A stretch of DNA of 55,392 nucleotides from an uncultured Muribaculaceae bacterium (GCA_910583675.1 CAJTYH010000019.1:1-55392); one strand, 5' to 3'. Counted from the first letter of the stretch, positions 26,447 to 35,295 are shown. The notes: a model not told the origin generated them from the letters alone. A program made the numbers and translations.

Positions 26447-26529
26447 CAAGGTTATGTTGTCTTATCGGTTTCCTTGCCGATTCTCGGCTACGGAGATGCC
26501 TCTGCGTACTCCAAATTATTTGCTCTTTC
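26426..26529 (-). ncRNA. Predicted ~104-nt small RNA, own promoter and terminator
   Basis: No credible reading frame is present, yet the stretch is bounded by a near-perfect promoter (26535-26566) and an intrinsic terminator (26426-26446). On the minus strand the transcript would start near 26529. It can form a hairpin with GGAG/CTCC ends (26492-26512), a 5-bp GCCGA-GAA-TCGGC hairpin (26476-26488), and the terminator hairpin. Two rival pairings exist: ATCGG/CCGAT (26464-26468 with 26477-26481) and GGCAAGG/CCTTGCC (26445-26451 with 26472-26478). Size and layout would suit a 6S-type RNA or another trans-acting RNA, or an attenuated leader of the TlpA-like gene 180 bp downstream. I cannot assign a family by eye. 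Confidence 0.55.
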
Positions 26530-26534
26530 GACTG

Positions 26535-26566
26535 CAAAGTTACGCAACAAACGATCCAAAAACAAA
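26535..26566 (-). promoter_or_regulatory. Promoter of the predicted small RNA
   Basis: On the minus strand TTTG (26566-26563), 20 bp, TAACTTTG (26542-26535) is a full match to the Bacteroidota consensus, the best in the whole gap. No plausible start codon follows before the terminator at 26446-26426. Confidence 0.65.
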
Positions 26567-26579
26567 TTTGGTTCGTTAA

Positions 26580-27134
26580 GGAGGATGAACATGGTATAAA
26601 AAGGTGTTAAATAACATGGCTGTGTAGCATCTGGACGATATGTGTTAATGTGTGTTAAAGTTTTTTTGGACATATCTAGCACTCATTGTGGCCATGGCTT
26701 GTGGTTGTTGTCAAATCATATGAGAGCTCCAAATATATGGTGCTGTCTTCTGAATTTGTTGATGTCAACTGTTGGAGTCAGGCATTCTGGTTGGATGGGA
26801 GCATGGTTCAAAATATCAGAATGATGTTAAATATATAGTTGCATGTTTTGATTGGGTAAAATATGTGGATTATTACCTATGCAGCTTATTAAGAATAGTT
26901 CCGAATAATATTTTTGGGGACAAATGCAGGAATAAGCGTTGGCAGAAAAATAAACATATAGGTACTATACAGTTAACTTTTGAACGATAGAGCTGATTAA
27001 GATGCTGTTTGGGGCGTAATAGTGTGATTATTAACTGCTTATTTGATTCTTTAATTGGCTAAAAACGACTGCTTATTAATATGCTGACCACCAGCGGTGT
27101 TATGAAGGCTTGGAAAAATCCAAAAAAAATGCAA
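26580..27134. other. AT-rich non-coding stretch before dnaA, possible oriC
   Basis: About 550 bp without a credible gene lie directly upstream of dnaA. It holds three GTGTTAA repeats (26604-26610, 26642-26648, 26652-26658), a DnaA-box-like TGTGGATTA at 26864 (8 of 9) and a 10-bp direct repeat ACTGCTTATT (27034-27043 and 27068-27077). Two more DnaA-box-like sites (TGTGGATAG at 26318 and TTATCCATT at 26334) flank the small-RNA gene. Position next to dnaA and the A/T content suit an origin. The boxes are few and imperfect, so this stays a candidate. Confidence 0.3.
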
Positions 27135-27166
27135 TTTGTTTTTCAACAAAAAATGGAGGAAATTTG
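27135..27166 (+). promoter_or_regulatory. Promoter of dnaA
   Basis: TTTG (27135-27138), 20 bp, GAAATTTG (27159-27166) fits the consensus with one mismatch. The transcript would start near 27173, with a leader of about 127 nt to the ATG at 27300. Confidence 0.55.
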
Positions 27167-27299
27167 CATCGGAAAAGATTGAAAATACAGGACTGCAGTA
27201 GGTGTCTTTTTACAGCAGAAACAAAGTTTTTGAGAAAAACGTTTGATTGAAAAAGACCTTCGTAAAGTCCGGTTATACCAGTTGAAATTACTACCTCTT

Positions 27300-28679
27300 A
27301 TGAACAAAACTCACCAGGAGCTTTGGCAAGATTGTCTACGCATAATAAGTGACAATATTACCAAAGAGCAATATAAGGCATGGTTTGAACCGATTGTTCC
27401 ATTGAGTTTCAAGGACGGAGAAGTCACATTGTCCGTGCCTTCGGCTTTCTTCAAGGAACATATCGAAACGACATATTTGCCTTTATTGGGAGCTGCGTTG
27501 CGTCGTGTATACGGTGACGGGGTCAAATTGCAGTATGAGTATGTTCAGATTAGCAATTTTCCCGATACGACTATACATGAGGCAGGTTTGACATGTTCAC
27601 CGGCGTTGAAGGGGAGGGGTGCCGGATTATTTCAAACTGCCGAAGTCACCTCTTTTGATTCGCAGCTGAATCCGCGTTATACGTTCGAAAACTATTGCGG
27701 CTCAAATTCCAATAAAATAGCTCGCGCCATAGGTGAGGCCATCGCCAATGACCCTAAATGCAAGACTTTCAATCCGCTGTTCGTGTTCGGCCCGACAGGG
27801 GTAGGCAAGACGCATTTGATTCAAGCCATAGGCATAAAAATCAGGGAACATAACCCTCTTGCACGGATTTTGTATGTGAGTGCGCGTTTGTTTGAAAGCC
27901 AGTATACTGTAGCCTCTCATAATGGCAAGATCAATGAATTTATAAATTTCTATCAGAGCATAGACACATTGATCATAGACGACATACAGGATCTTATAGA
28001 CAAGCCTCGTACGCAAGGAACTTTCTTTCATATTTTCAATCACCTTCATCAAAACCAGAGGCAAATAATATTGTCATCGGATTGCGCTCCGACGCAGTTA
28101 AAGGGGATGCCCGACCGACTGCTTTCCAGGTTCAAATGGGGTATGACGGTTGAGCTTGAGCGTCCTGACTTGCAACTTAGAAAAGACGTTTTGAAATTGC
28201 GTGCGCGGCAAGACGGCTTGTCCATCCCGTCGGAAGTGATGGATTTCATTGCCGAGAATGTGACCGACAGTGTGCGTGAACTGGAAGGTATAGTTGTCTC
28301 GCTTCTGGCACATGCGACGGTAACAAACAGGGAGATTACGGTTGACTTGGCACGTATGGTCATGGCACGTGTGGTGCGTATGCATCGCCGTACAATTAAT
28401 TTTGAAATCATAGCCCAAGGTGTCGCCAATCATTACGGGCTTGATCCGGATTCTATTTTCAGCAAATCAAGGAAGAGGGAAATCTCGGATGCAAGGCAGA
28501 TGGTGATGTATATGGCAAAAAAACATGCCCATATGCCCCTTACAGCCATCGGAATGCGTCTGGCGAGAAATCATTCCACCGTGATTTATGCATGTAAAAA
28601 CATAGAGGAGCGGCTTCCTTTCGAAAAGCAGTTGCAGGAAGATGTGACTGCGATTGAAAAGGCATTTATGGAGGATTGA
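27300..28679 (+). CDS. dnaA: Chromosomal replication initiator DnaA
   Basis: DnaA binds origin boxes, melts the origin and loads the helicase. I place the start at the ATG at 27300, giving 459 residues that begin MNKTHQELWQDCL, the usual DnaA opening. An open frame reaches back to a TTG at 27243, but those 19 extra residues look unlike the family. Domain I is at about 1-80, a variable linker follows, and Walker A is GPTGVGKT at 164-171. Walker B is TLIIDDIQD (Asp227-228), and the C-terminal helix-turn-helix has RNHSTVIYACKNI, the box-recognition signature. It is a single-gene unit; no dnaN follows. Confidence 0.96.
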   Translation: MNKTHQELWQDCLRIISDNITKEQYKAWFEPIVPLSFKDGEVTLSVPSAFFKEHIETTYLPLLGAALRRVYGDGVKLQYEYVQISNFPDTTIHEAGLTCSPALKGRGAGLFQTAEVTSFDSQLNPRYTFENYCGSNSNKIARAIGEAIANDPKCKTFNPLFVFGPTGVGKTHLIQAIGIKIREHNPLARILYVSARLFESQYTVASHNGKINEFINFYQSIDTLIIDDIQDLIDKPRTQGTFFHIFNHLHQNQRQIILSSDCAPTQLKGMPDRLLSRFKWGMTVELERPDLQLRKDVLKLRARQDGLSIPSEVMDFIAENVTDSVRELEGIVVSLLAHATVTNREITVDLARMVMARVVRMHRRTINFEIIAQGVANHYGLDPDSIFSKSRKREISDARQMVMYMAKKHAHMPLTAIGMRLARNHSTVIYACKNIEERLPFEKQLQEDVTAIEKAFMED

Positions 28680-28849
28680 TCTCTGATGGCCGATATGTTG
28701 CATTCCATGCCATATGAGTAACGCAATGACTTTTTAACAAGAGGAAGGTTTGGTTACGCGTAGCCGATTCTGAGAATTGGTAGTTTTGGCTTCTATTGTT
28801 GCGGTAATGGTTTATATTGTACCACGTAAGCAGTCCGGTGGTGAAATCG

Positions 28850-28881
28850 GTTGTGTTTACAAGCATTTTTTACTAACTTTG
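28850..28881 (+). promoter_or_regulatory. Promoter of the amidase-mlaD unit
   Basis: GTTG (28850-28853), 20 bp, TAACTTTG (28874-28881) gives a start near 28888. This lies after no earlier usable codon than the TTG at 28891 and supports the ATG at 28900 as the translation start. Confidence 0.55.
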
Positions 28882-28899
28882 TGGTAAAGTTTGTATAAA

Positions 28900-30138
28900 A
28901 TGAACTCTTTGAGAGTACAACATATATTCCGTATTTTTGTCCTACTGTTTGTTCTTTTGCAGACTCCATTGCATATCGGATTGTCTGCAAAGGAATTTGT
29001 GATTACACTTGATGCCGGTCATGGAGGGAAGGATTACGGCGCAATTGGCAGCAAGACAAACGAAAAGAGCATTACATTGTCTGTGGTGCGGCAGTTGGGC
29101 AAACTCATTGAAAAGAATTTGCCTGATGTAAAGGTCGTATATACCCGTGACCGTGATATGTTTGTGGAGCTGAGCGAGCGAGCGGCAATTGCCAATAAGG
29201 CTGGCAGCCATTTGTTTATTTCGGTACACATAAATTCGGTTGACAAGCGAAACAAGAATCGCAAGAAGATAACTGGATGCCAGGTATATACGCTTGGACT
29301 GCACAAGACAGCGGAGAATCTCGCCGTTGCCAAGCGGGAGAACTCTGTTATGGAACTTGAGAATGACCATACTGAGAAGTATGCCGGTTTTGATCCTAAC
29401 TCATTGGAAAGCGACATAGTGTTCGAGCTGTTTCAAAACAAAAAGCTTGATCAGAGCATTGAATTCGCCGATGCCGTTCATGCACAATTGGTGGATATTG
29501 CAGGCCGCGAACCAAAAGGTGTCCGTCAGGCCGGCTTTTGGGTATTATGGGCAACTTCGATGCCTTCCGTGCTTGTGGAACTGGATTTCATATGCAATCC
29601 ACAAGCAGAGAAATTCATGTCTTCCGAAAGCGGACAGGAGGAGATGGTCATTGCTCTGTATAATGCTATATGCGCGTATATGAATACCTACGGATCTCAG
29701 ATCGTGGGGCATCCGCTCCCTGTTGCCGAGGCGCTTAAACCGTCTAGCAAGAGGAGTGTTTCATCATCTGAAAAGGCTCCCCGCTTGTCTTCATCCGTTC
29801 AATCATCGGATGGAAGGGTGGAAGCGGATGCCGAATCCGGTATTGGCGATAGGAGAAAAGCGAACTCAATTCCTGAAATATGCTCGGGAGAAGCTATTCC
29901 ACGGTATTATGTGCAGATACTTGCAAGTTCAGATCCCATAAAATTGGGATCTTCTGAACTCAAAGGGTTTAAAGACGTTGAATATTACAGGGATGGAGGT
30001 TTGTATAAGTATGCCGTTGGAGTTGCGGATACTCTGGAGGATGCTCAGAGGCTCTTGGGTAAGGTACGCAAGAGTTTTCCCGGATCGTTTATTATAAAAA
30101 TGGTTGATGGGAAGAGAGTGGATTTTATCAAACCGTAG
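28900..30138 (+). CDS. N-acetylmuramoyl-L-alanine amidase with SPOR-like tail
   Basis: The 412-residue protein cuts the amide bond between MurNAc and L-alanine in peptidoglycan, usually during cell separation. A signal peptide covers about 1-29. The amidase_3 domain has zinc ligands His41 (DAGHGGKD), Glu55 (TNEKS) and His110 (SVHINS), with catalytic Glu227 (VLVELDF). A Ser-rich spacer (about 270-325) leads to a C-terminal domain from about 330 (YYVQILASSDPIK) that resembles SPOR repeats, which bind denuded glycan strands at the septum. The ATG at 28900 is preferred over a TTG three codons earlier. It is followed 56 bp downstream by the MCE gene, a pairing common in Bacteroidota. Confidence 0.9.
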   Translation: MNSLRVQHIFRIFVLLFVLLQTPLHIGLSAKEFVITLDAGHGGKDYGAIGSKTNEKSITLSVVRQLGKLIEKNLPDVKVVYTRDRDMFVELSERAAIANKAGSHLFISVHINSVDKRNKNRKKITGCQVYTLGLHKTAENLAVAKRENSVMELENDHTEKYAGFDPNSLESDIVFELFQNKKLDQSIEFADAVHAQLVDIAGREPKGVRQAGFWVLWATSMPSVLVELDFICNPQAEKFMSSESGQEEMVIALYNAICAYMNTYGSQIVGHPLPVAEALKPSSKRSVSSSEKAPRLSSSVQSSDGRVEADAESGIGDRRKANSIPEICSGEAIPRYYVQILASSDPIKLGSSELKGFKDVEYYRDGGLYKYAVGVADTLEDAQRLLGKVRKSFPGSFIIKMVDGKRVDFIKP

Positions 30139-30194
30139 TTGTTGTAAGTGGGAATGTTAATCAGAATAAAAATTTTACCATTGATCATATCAAT

Positions 30195-31091
30195 ATGAAA
30201 TTGCTAAAGAAGGAACTTGTCATAGGACTGTGCGTTGTCATGGCATTGTTGGTGCTCTTTTTCGGAATTGATTTTTTGAAAGGGGTGAATGTCTTCAAGG
30301 CCGCCAATTATTATTATGCGAATTATACTGACGTTGCCGGTTTGCAGAAGTCTGCACCAGTGACTCTCAATGGATTTAAGGTTGGACAGGTGCGTGCGAT
30401 AGATTATGATTACGCCAATCCGGGACACGTAAAAGTGGAATTGAGTGTAAATCGTGAACTGCGTGTGCCCAAAGGTTCTGAAGCGGTTATTGAGCAGGAT
30501 ATACTCGGTACGTCTACGGTAGTGTTGCATCTTTCCGAAGCTACCGAATATGAGGCTGTTGGCAGCACATTGGCAAGTCATACCGCCGCCGGAATGCTTG
30601 ATAATGTATCCAAAAATCTGATGCCATCAGTTGGGGCTGTTTTCCAAAAAGTAGATTCGTTGCTTACCAACCTTAATAAGTTGGTAGCAGATCCGGCTCT
30701 TGCGCAATCAGTTGGAAGACTTGATGCAATAACCCTTAATATCGAGCAGACGTTGAGACAATTGAAGGGCGCCACCGCAGCTCTTCCGCCTGTAATGAAA
30801 AATGTGAATGATGTTACAGGCAATCTCAATTGCATGAGTGAGAACCTTGTGAAAGTCTCTTCTGAACTGTCTGAAGCTCCAGTGGATTCGATCATGGATA
30901 ATCTTAATGCGTTGTCTGGTAATCTTAAAGTGCTGTCTGCATCTTTGAATAATCCGGATTCTTCATTGGGTCTGATAACGCATGACCGTGCTCTGTATGA
31001 CAATCTCAACAACTGTGCGGCATCTCTGGACTCTCTTCTGATAGATGTCAAGAAGAATCCGAAACGATATATCAGCATAAAACTGCTGTAG
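30195..31091 (+). CDS. mlaD: MlaD-type MCE domain protein
   Basis: The 298-residue protein has one N-terminal membrane anchor (about 6-26) and an MCE domain at about 38-115 (VAGLQKSAPVTLNGFKVG, IEQDILGTSTVV). A long helical, Asn/Leu-rich C-terminal part follows. MlaD proteins form hexameric rings that carry phospholipids between membranes with the MlaE/MlaF ABC transporter. In Bacteroidota mlaE and mlaF are often elsewhere, and they are absent from this window. It lies in the same unit as the amidase, ending in a good terminator. The symbol reflects the family; which lipid it moves is unknown. Confidence 0.85.
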   Translation: MKLLKKELVIGLCVVMALLVLFFGIDFLKGVNVFKAANYYYANYTDVAGLQKSAPVTLNGFKVGQVRAIDYDYANPGHVKVELSVNRELRVPKGSEAVIEQDILGTSTVVLHLSEATEYEAVGSTLASHTAAGMLDNVSKNLMPSVGAVFQKVDSLLTNLNKLVADPALAQSVGRLDAITLNIEQTLRQLKGATAALPPVMKNVNDVTGNLNCMSENLVKVSSELSEAPVDSIMDNLNALSGNLKVLSASLNNPDSSLGLITHDRALYDNLNNCAASLDSLLIDVKKNPKRYISIKLL

Positions 31092-31100
31092 AATAGATGT

Positions 31101-31132
31101 CATGTCAATGCCGCTTTTCGGGCATTGACATG
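31101..31132 (+). terminator. Terminator of the amidase-mlaD unit
   Basis: A 12-bp perfect stem (CATGTCAATGCC 31101-31112, GGCATTGACATG 31121-31132) with an 8-nt loop is followed by ATTTTGATTGTCTT. It begins 10 bp after the mlaD stop. Confidence 0.85.
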
Positions 31133-31205
31133 ATTTTGATTGTCTTACTCTCTGATAAAAAATACAATTACTTACATTCACATATAACTTTATTTTTAAT
31201 ACCTT

Positions 31206-33884
31206 ATGAACATTAAGTTCAATATTGACTACCGTACGCGCTGGGGTGAGTCCGTGTACCTCGTGGGGAATATTCCTCAACTAGGAAACGGTGATCCGGC
31301 ACATGCCGTGAGGATGGATCTTCACGGTGAGCAAACATGGATACATAATATTCATCTTCCCGATGAAACCGTAAATTTCAACTATTCCTATATAGTAAGA
31401 AACGATAATGGGGAAGAGCGCCATGAGTGGGGTAAGGGACATGTATTTGACTCCGAACACAATACCCGGGAGTATGAGATATATGACTGCTGGCAGGATC
31501 AACCATGGGACAAGCCATATTATTCGGTAGTGTTTTCCGATTGCATATGCAAGCGTCAGAACAAGGCTATGCCGGTAATGCCATCACCGGGTATGTTGAT
31601 CATAAGTGTGGATGCACCAATGATCGCTCCCGACCAGGTGCTTGCTGTCAGCGGATCGTGTGACGCATTAGGTAATTGGGACACTGGCAAGGCGGTGGTG
31701 CTGAGTGATTCGGATTATCCCACTTGGAGATGTGCCGTGCCTCTTTCTGCATTGCCCTCATCTTTTGAGTACAAGTTTCTGATCTTGCAGAAAGGCACAA
31801 TGAAAGTTGTTGGATGGGAATTGCTTGACAACCGCAAGTTTGATCTATGCCCGTCTACAAAAGGCGTGTGTCTGCTTCTGAATGGTTTGCGATTTTCCAA
31901 TCCGCAAAATAACTGGCGTGGAGCCGGAGTGGCGATTCCCGTGTTCTCTCTTAGATCCGATGACGATTTCGGTGTTGGGGAATTCACGGATCTGTATAAG
32001 ATGGTGGATTGGGCGGCGGTCACCGGACAGAAGTTCATACAGGTACTTCCCGTGAACGATACGACTATGACGCATACGTGGACGGATTCATATCCATATA
32101 ATGCCAATTCATGCTTCGCACTTCATCCGATGTACCTGCATCTACCTTCAGTGGGGATGCTTCCTGATCCGGAAAGGATGGAGTATTACGAAGGTATACG
32201 TAATGAGCTGAATGGTCTTGAGGAGATAGATTATGAACGCGTGAACCGGGCAAAGAACGAATATACGCGTGAGCTTTTTGCCGTGGTGCATGATGAGGTG
32301 GTTGCTGACGATAGCTTCAAGCGATTTGTATCCGGCAATGCATCATGGCTCAGGCCGTATGCGGCGTATTGCATATTGCGTGACAAGTTCAAATCACCGG
32401 AATTTAAGAATTGGGGGGAATATTCGGTTTACGACAAAGACAAGGTTGAGGAATTCCTTAAAGAGAATTCATATGAGGCTGATTACGTATGCTGGATCCA
32501 GATGCATCTTGCAAGTCAGATGAAGCAAGTACGTGAGTATGCGCATACCCGTCAAGTCGCATTGAAGGGGGATATACCGATCGGTATATCCCGTGACAGT
32601 GTGGATGCCTGGACTTTACCGAAGTTGTTCAACCTGGATGTGCAGGCTGGTGCTCCGCCAGACGATTTTTCTGTTCTCGGACAAAACTGGGGGCTTCCTA
32701 CGTATAACTGGGAAGAAATGAGCCTTGACGGATTTGCGTGGTGGAAAGCGCGGTTCATGAAAATGGCTGAGTATTTTGATGTTTATCGCATAGATCATGT
32801 GCTTGGCTTTTTCCGCATATGGCAGATCCCGATGACACAGCTTCACGGACTGCTTGGTACTTTCAATCCGGCATTGCCATTTACCGTGGAGGAATTGAGG
32901 GATGCATATGATTTCTGGATGAATGCAGACCTATACACCACTCCCTATATAATGGATTGGTTCCTGCATGATTTCTTCGGTGAATATACCGATGAGGCGC
33001 GTTGTCGGTTCCTGGAACCGATTGGTAACGGCCGTTATCGTTTATTATCTCAATTTGCTACCCAGAGGCAGATTGCAGACTATTTCGCCGGTCGGGAGAA
33101 AGACGAGAAAAATACACGTCTGTGCAATGCCCTCCTCGGCCTTGCCGATCAAGTCCTGTTCATAGAGGATCCATCAGAACAAGGGAAATATCATCCGCGT
33201 ATTTCAGCGCAGTATACATATACGTATCGTTCATTGAACGATTACGAGCGGTGGTGTTTTGATCGGTTGTACAATGATTTCTTTTATCATCGTCATAATG
33301 ATTTTTGGTATGGTAAGGCCATGTGGAAGCTGCCTCCGGTTATAGATGCAACTTCGATGCTTACTTGTGCGGAGGATCTCGGCATGATACCGGATTGCGT
33401 CCCGGCTGTGATGAGTGCCCTTGAAATATTGACATTGGACATACAGCGTATGCCGAAGAATCCTTCTGAGGAATTCGGGAATCCTGCACGATATCCGTAT
33501 TATTCGGTGTGCACTACATCCACTCATGACATGGGAGGCCTACGTCAATGGTGGGAAGAAAACCGTGAGTCCACTCAGCGTTTTTATAACAATGTGCTGC
33601 ATGAGCATGGGGGGGCACCGTCTTTTGCAGAGCCTTGGATTTGTGAGAAAATCATTGACATGAATCTTCGTGCTCCATCAATGTTGTGCATACTTCCGTT
33701 GCAGGACTGGCTGTCGATTGATGGCAGGTTGCGTCGTGCCAATCCGTATAAGGAGCAGATAAACGAGCCGTCCGAATCAAGGCACTATTGGCGGTATCGC
33801 ATGCATCTCACTTTGGAAGATCTGTTGGGTGAGACTGTATATGCTGATCATGTCAAGGCGTTGATACAGGAGAGTGGCAGATAG
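31206..33884 (+). CDS. malQ: 4-alpha-glucanotransferase (GH77) with two CBM20 domains
   Basis: The 892-residue amylomaltase moves alpha-1,4-glucan segments between acceptors, in maltodextrin and glycogen use. Two N-terminal starch-binding CBM20 domains (about 1-100 and 130-225) precede the GH77 barrel. Catalytic residues are Asp530 (YRIDHVLG, nucleophile), Glu723 (CAEDLG, acid/base) and Asp775 (STHDMGG). There is no signal peptide, so it is cytoplasmic and probably acts on stored glycogen or imported dextrins. The tandem CBM20-GH77 layout matches the disproportionating-enzyme 2 type known from Bacteroidota and plants. It stands alone in its unit. Confidence 0.94.
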   Translation: MNIKFNIDYRTRWGESVYLVGNIPQLGNGDPAHAVRMDLHGEQTWIHNIHLPDETVNFNYSYIVRNDNGEERHEWGKGHVFDSEHNTREYEIYDCWQDQPWDKPYYSVVFSDCICKRQNKAMPVMPSPGMLIISVDAPMIAPDQVLAVSGSCDALGNWDTGKAVVLSDSDYPTWRCAVPLSALPSSFEYKFLILQKGTMKVVGWELLDNRKFDLCPSTKGVCLLLNGLRFSNPQNNWRGAGVAIPVFSLRSDDDFGVGEFTDLYKMVDWAAVTGQKFIQVLPVNDTTMTHTWTDSYPYNANSCFALHPMYLHLPSVGMLPDPERMEYYEGIRNELNGLEEIDYERVNRAKNEYTRELFAVVHDEVVADDSFKRFVSGNASWLRPYAAYCILRDKFKSPEFKNWGEYSVYDKDKVEEFLKENSYEADYVCWIQMHLASQMKQVREYAHTRQVALKGDIPIGISRDSVDAWTLPKLFNLDVQAGAPPDDFSVLGQNWGLPTYNWEEMSLDGFAWWKARFMKMAEYFDVYRIDHVLGFFRIWQIPMTQLHGLLGTFNPALPFTVEELRDAYDFWMNADLYTTPYIMDWFLHDFFGEYTDEARCRFLEPIGNGRYRLLSQFATQRQIADYFAGREKDEKNTRLCNALLGLADQVLFIEDPSEQGKYHPRISAQYTYTYRSLNDYERWCFDRLYNDFFYHRHNDFWYGKAMWKLPPVIDATSMLTCAEDLGMIPDCVPAVMSALEILTLDIQRMPKNPSEEFGNPARYPYYSVCTTSTHDMGGLRQWWEENRESTQRFYNNVLHEHGGAPSFAEPWICEKIIDMNLRAPSMLCILPLQDWLSIDGRLRRANPYKEQINEPSESRHYWRYRMHLTLEDLLGETVYADHVKALIQESGR

Positions 33885-33893
33885 TTGATGGCT

Positions 33894-33945
33894 ACTACAC
33901 AAATAACGGCGATGCGTTTTAACGCATCGCCGTTATTTGTGTAGT
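33894..33945. terminator. Very long perfect terminator palindrome, malQ/purT
   Basis: Bases 33894-33918 and 33921-33945 are perfect reverse complements, 25 bp each with 2 bases between. It sits in the 73-bp gap between convergent malQ and purT and most likely ends both transcripts. No clear U-tract follows on the plus side (TGTAAT), so its stability may matter more than the tract. Confidence 0.7.
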
Positions 33946-33957
33946 GTAATATGGAAA

Positions 33958-35148
33958 TTATCTGGGAAGGATGTTTACCTTTAATGCATTGTAGGCTCTC
34001 TCGGCTTTTGCCCGCGCTGCTGCCACGGTTTCATCCGTGGCAAGTATCACAGCCATACGTCTGTGTCCCTTAACTTCTGGTTTCCCGAATATACGGATCT
34101 GCACTCCGCCTTCACGAAGCACTGTTTCAAGATTGTCAAATTCAATCTTGTCTGTATCGCCCTCTATTACTACTGCACGTGACGCGGAGCATCCAAGGAA
34201 TCGAATCTCAGGTACCGGCATTCCGAGCAAAGCACGCGCATGTAAGGCAAACTCACTCATGTCCTGTGATATCATCGTGACCATTCCGGTGTCATGTGGG
34301 CGTGGAGATACTTCGCTGAAAATCACTTTGTCGTCTTTTATGAACAGTTCGACTCCGAAGATTCCATATCCACCAAGTGCATTGGTTATAGCGGAGGCTA
34401 TTTCCTGAGCCTGTTTCAAGGCTTTCGTGCTCATCGGCTGTGGTTGCCATGATTGTCTGTAATCGCCGTTTACCTGAATATGTCCGATGGGTTCGCAGAA
34501 TGTGGTACCTGAGCAAGACCGCACTGTAAGGAGTGTGATTTCATAATCAAAATCAACAAATCCCTCAACTATCACCCGGCCGGCTCCTGCGCGTCCCCCT
34601 TCCTGGGCTTCTTTCCAGGCGGCTTCAATGTCGTTCTCAGACTTTATTGTGCTTTGTCCATGTCCTGATGAGCTCATCACCGGTTTTACCACACAAGGTA
34701 TGCCGATTTCTTTTACGGCTGCAAGAAAGTCTTCGTGGTTGTCGGCAAAGCGATATGGCGAGGTGGGCAAGCCAAGTTCTTCGGCAGCCAGCCTTCTGAT
34801 CCCCTCGCGGTTCATGGTCAGCCATGCAGCGCGGGCTGTCGGTGTGACATGATAGCCTTCCTCTTCCAGTTTGAGAAGTTCAGGAGTGGCGATGGCTTCA
34901 ACCTCCGGAATTATGTGATCTGGTTTTTCAAGTTCAATGACTTCCCTAAGTCGTTGGGCGTCAAGCATACTTAGTACATGATGCCTATGAGCGACTTGCA
35001 TGGCAGGTGCGTTTTCATAACGATCGCATGCAACGACTTCAACCCCAAAACGCTGAAGTTCTATTGCAACTTCTTTACCGAGTTCGCCGCTACCAAGAAG
35101 AAGTGCTTTGCGGCCGACAGGAGTCATAACTGAACCTATTTTTACCAT
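33958..35148 (-). CDS. purT: Formate-dependent GAR transformylase PurT
   Basis: The ATP-grasp enzyme makes formylglycinamide ribonucleotide from GAR, formate and ATP in purine synthesis, replacing folate-dependent PurN. From the ATG at 35148 it has 396 residues, close to the E. coli length. A frame back to a GTG at 35238 would add 30 unrelated residues and would include the predicted promoter, so I reject it. LLLGSGELGKE is the N-terminal nucleotide-binding loop, SSSGHGQST and VEGFVDFDYEITLL are the ATP-grasp core, and FSEVSPRPHDTGMVT is the metal/ATP signature of this family. It is a single-gene unit. Confidence 0.95.
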   Translation of the reverse strand: MVKIGSVMTPVGRKALLLGSGELGKEVAIELQRFGVEVVACDRYENAPAMQVAHRHHVLSMLDAQRLREVIELEKPDHIIPEVEAIATPELLKLEEEGYHVTPTARAAWLTMNREGIRRLAAEELGLPTSPYRFADNHEDFLAAVKEIGIPCVVKPVMSSSGHGQSTIKSENDIEAAWKEAQEGGRAGAGRVIVEGFVDFDYEITLLTVRSCSGTTFCEPIGHIQVNGDYRQSWQPQPMSTKALKQAQEIASAITNALGGYGIFGVELFIKDDKVIFSEVSPRPHDTGMVTMISQDMSEFALHARALLGMPVPEIRFLGCSASRAVVIEGDTDKIEFDNLETVLREGGVQIRIFGKPEVKGHRRMAVILATDETVAAARAKAERAYNALKVNILPR

Positions 35149-35175
35149 AAGTATGAAATGGAATAATTGTTTCTG

Positions 35176-35207
35176 CAAAGTTAGCAAATCATCCGCACTC
35201 CCGCAAC
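35176..35207 (-). promoter_or_regulatory. Promoter of purT
   Basis: On the minus strand GTTG (35207-35204), 20 bp, TAACTTTG (35183-35176) starts a transcript near 35169, 21 nt before the ATG at 35148. It decides against the upstream GTG start. I saw no guanine-riboswitch-like sequence in the short leader. Confidence 0.6.
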
Positions 35208-35263
35208 CTCCAGTACTACGTCGGAAAAATGTTTTCACCTGTTATTCCAAATGCGATCAAAAG

Positions 35264-35295
35264 GTTGGATGTATGATGGAAGTTAATTAACTTTG
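35264..35295 (+). promoter_or_regulatory. Promoter of the DUF5606 gene
   Basis: GTTG (35264-35267), 20 bp, TAACTTTG (35288-35295) starts a transcript near 35302. The resulting 122-nt leader has an 8-bp hairpin GACAACTT/AAGTTGTC (35313-35332) with a GTTA loop. Confidence 0.55.

Noticed and set aside
26343..26537. 64-codon frame over the small-RNA region
   Set aside because: It would begin with TTG inside the -7 box and run through the terminator.
26642..26990. Short frames in the gap before dnaA
   Set aside because: They use GTG or TTG starts, have no conserved motif, and overlap the A/T-rich candidate origin.
27243..27299. Longer DnaA from a TTG start
   Set aside because: The 19 extra residues do not resemble DnaA; the ATG at 27300 gives the family's usual N-terminus.
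35149..35238. Longer PurT from a GTG start
   Set aside because: The extension contains the predicted promoter and looks unlike any PurT; the ATG at 35148 gives the normal length.
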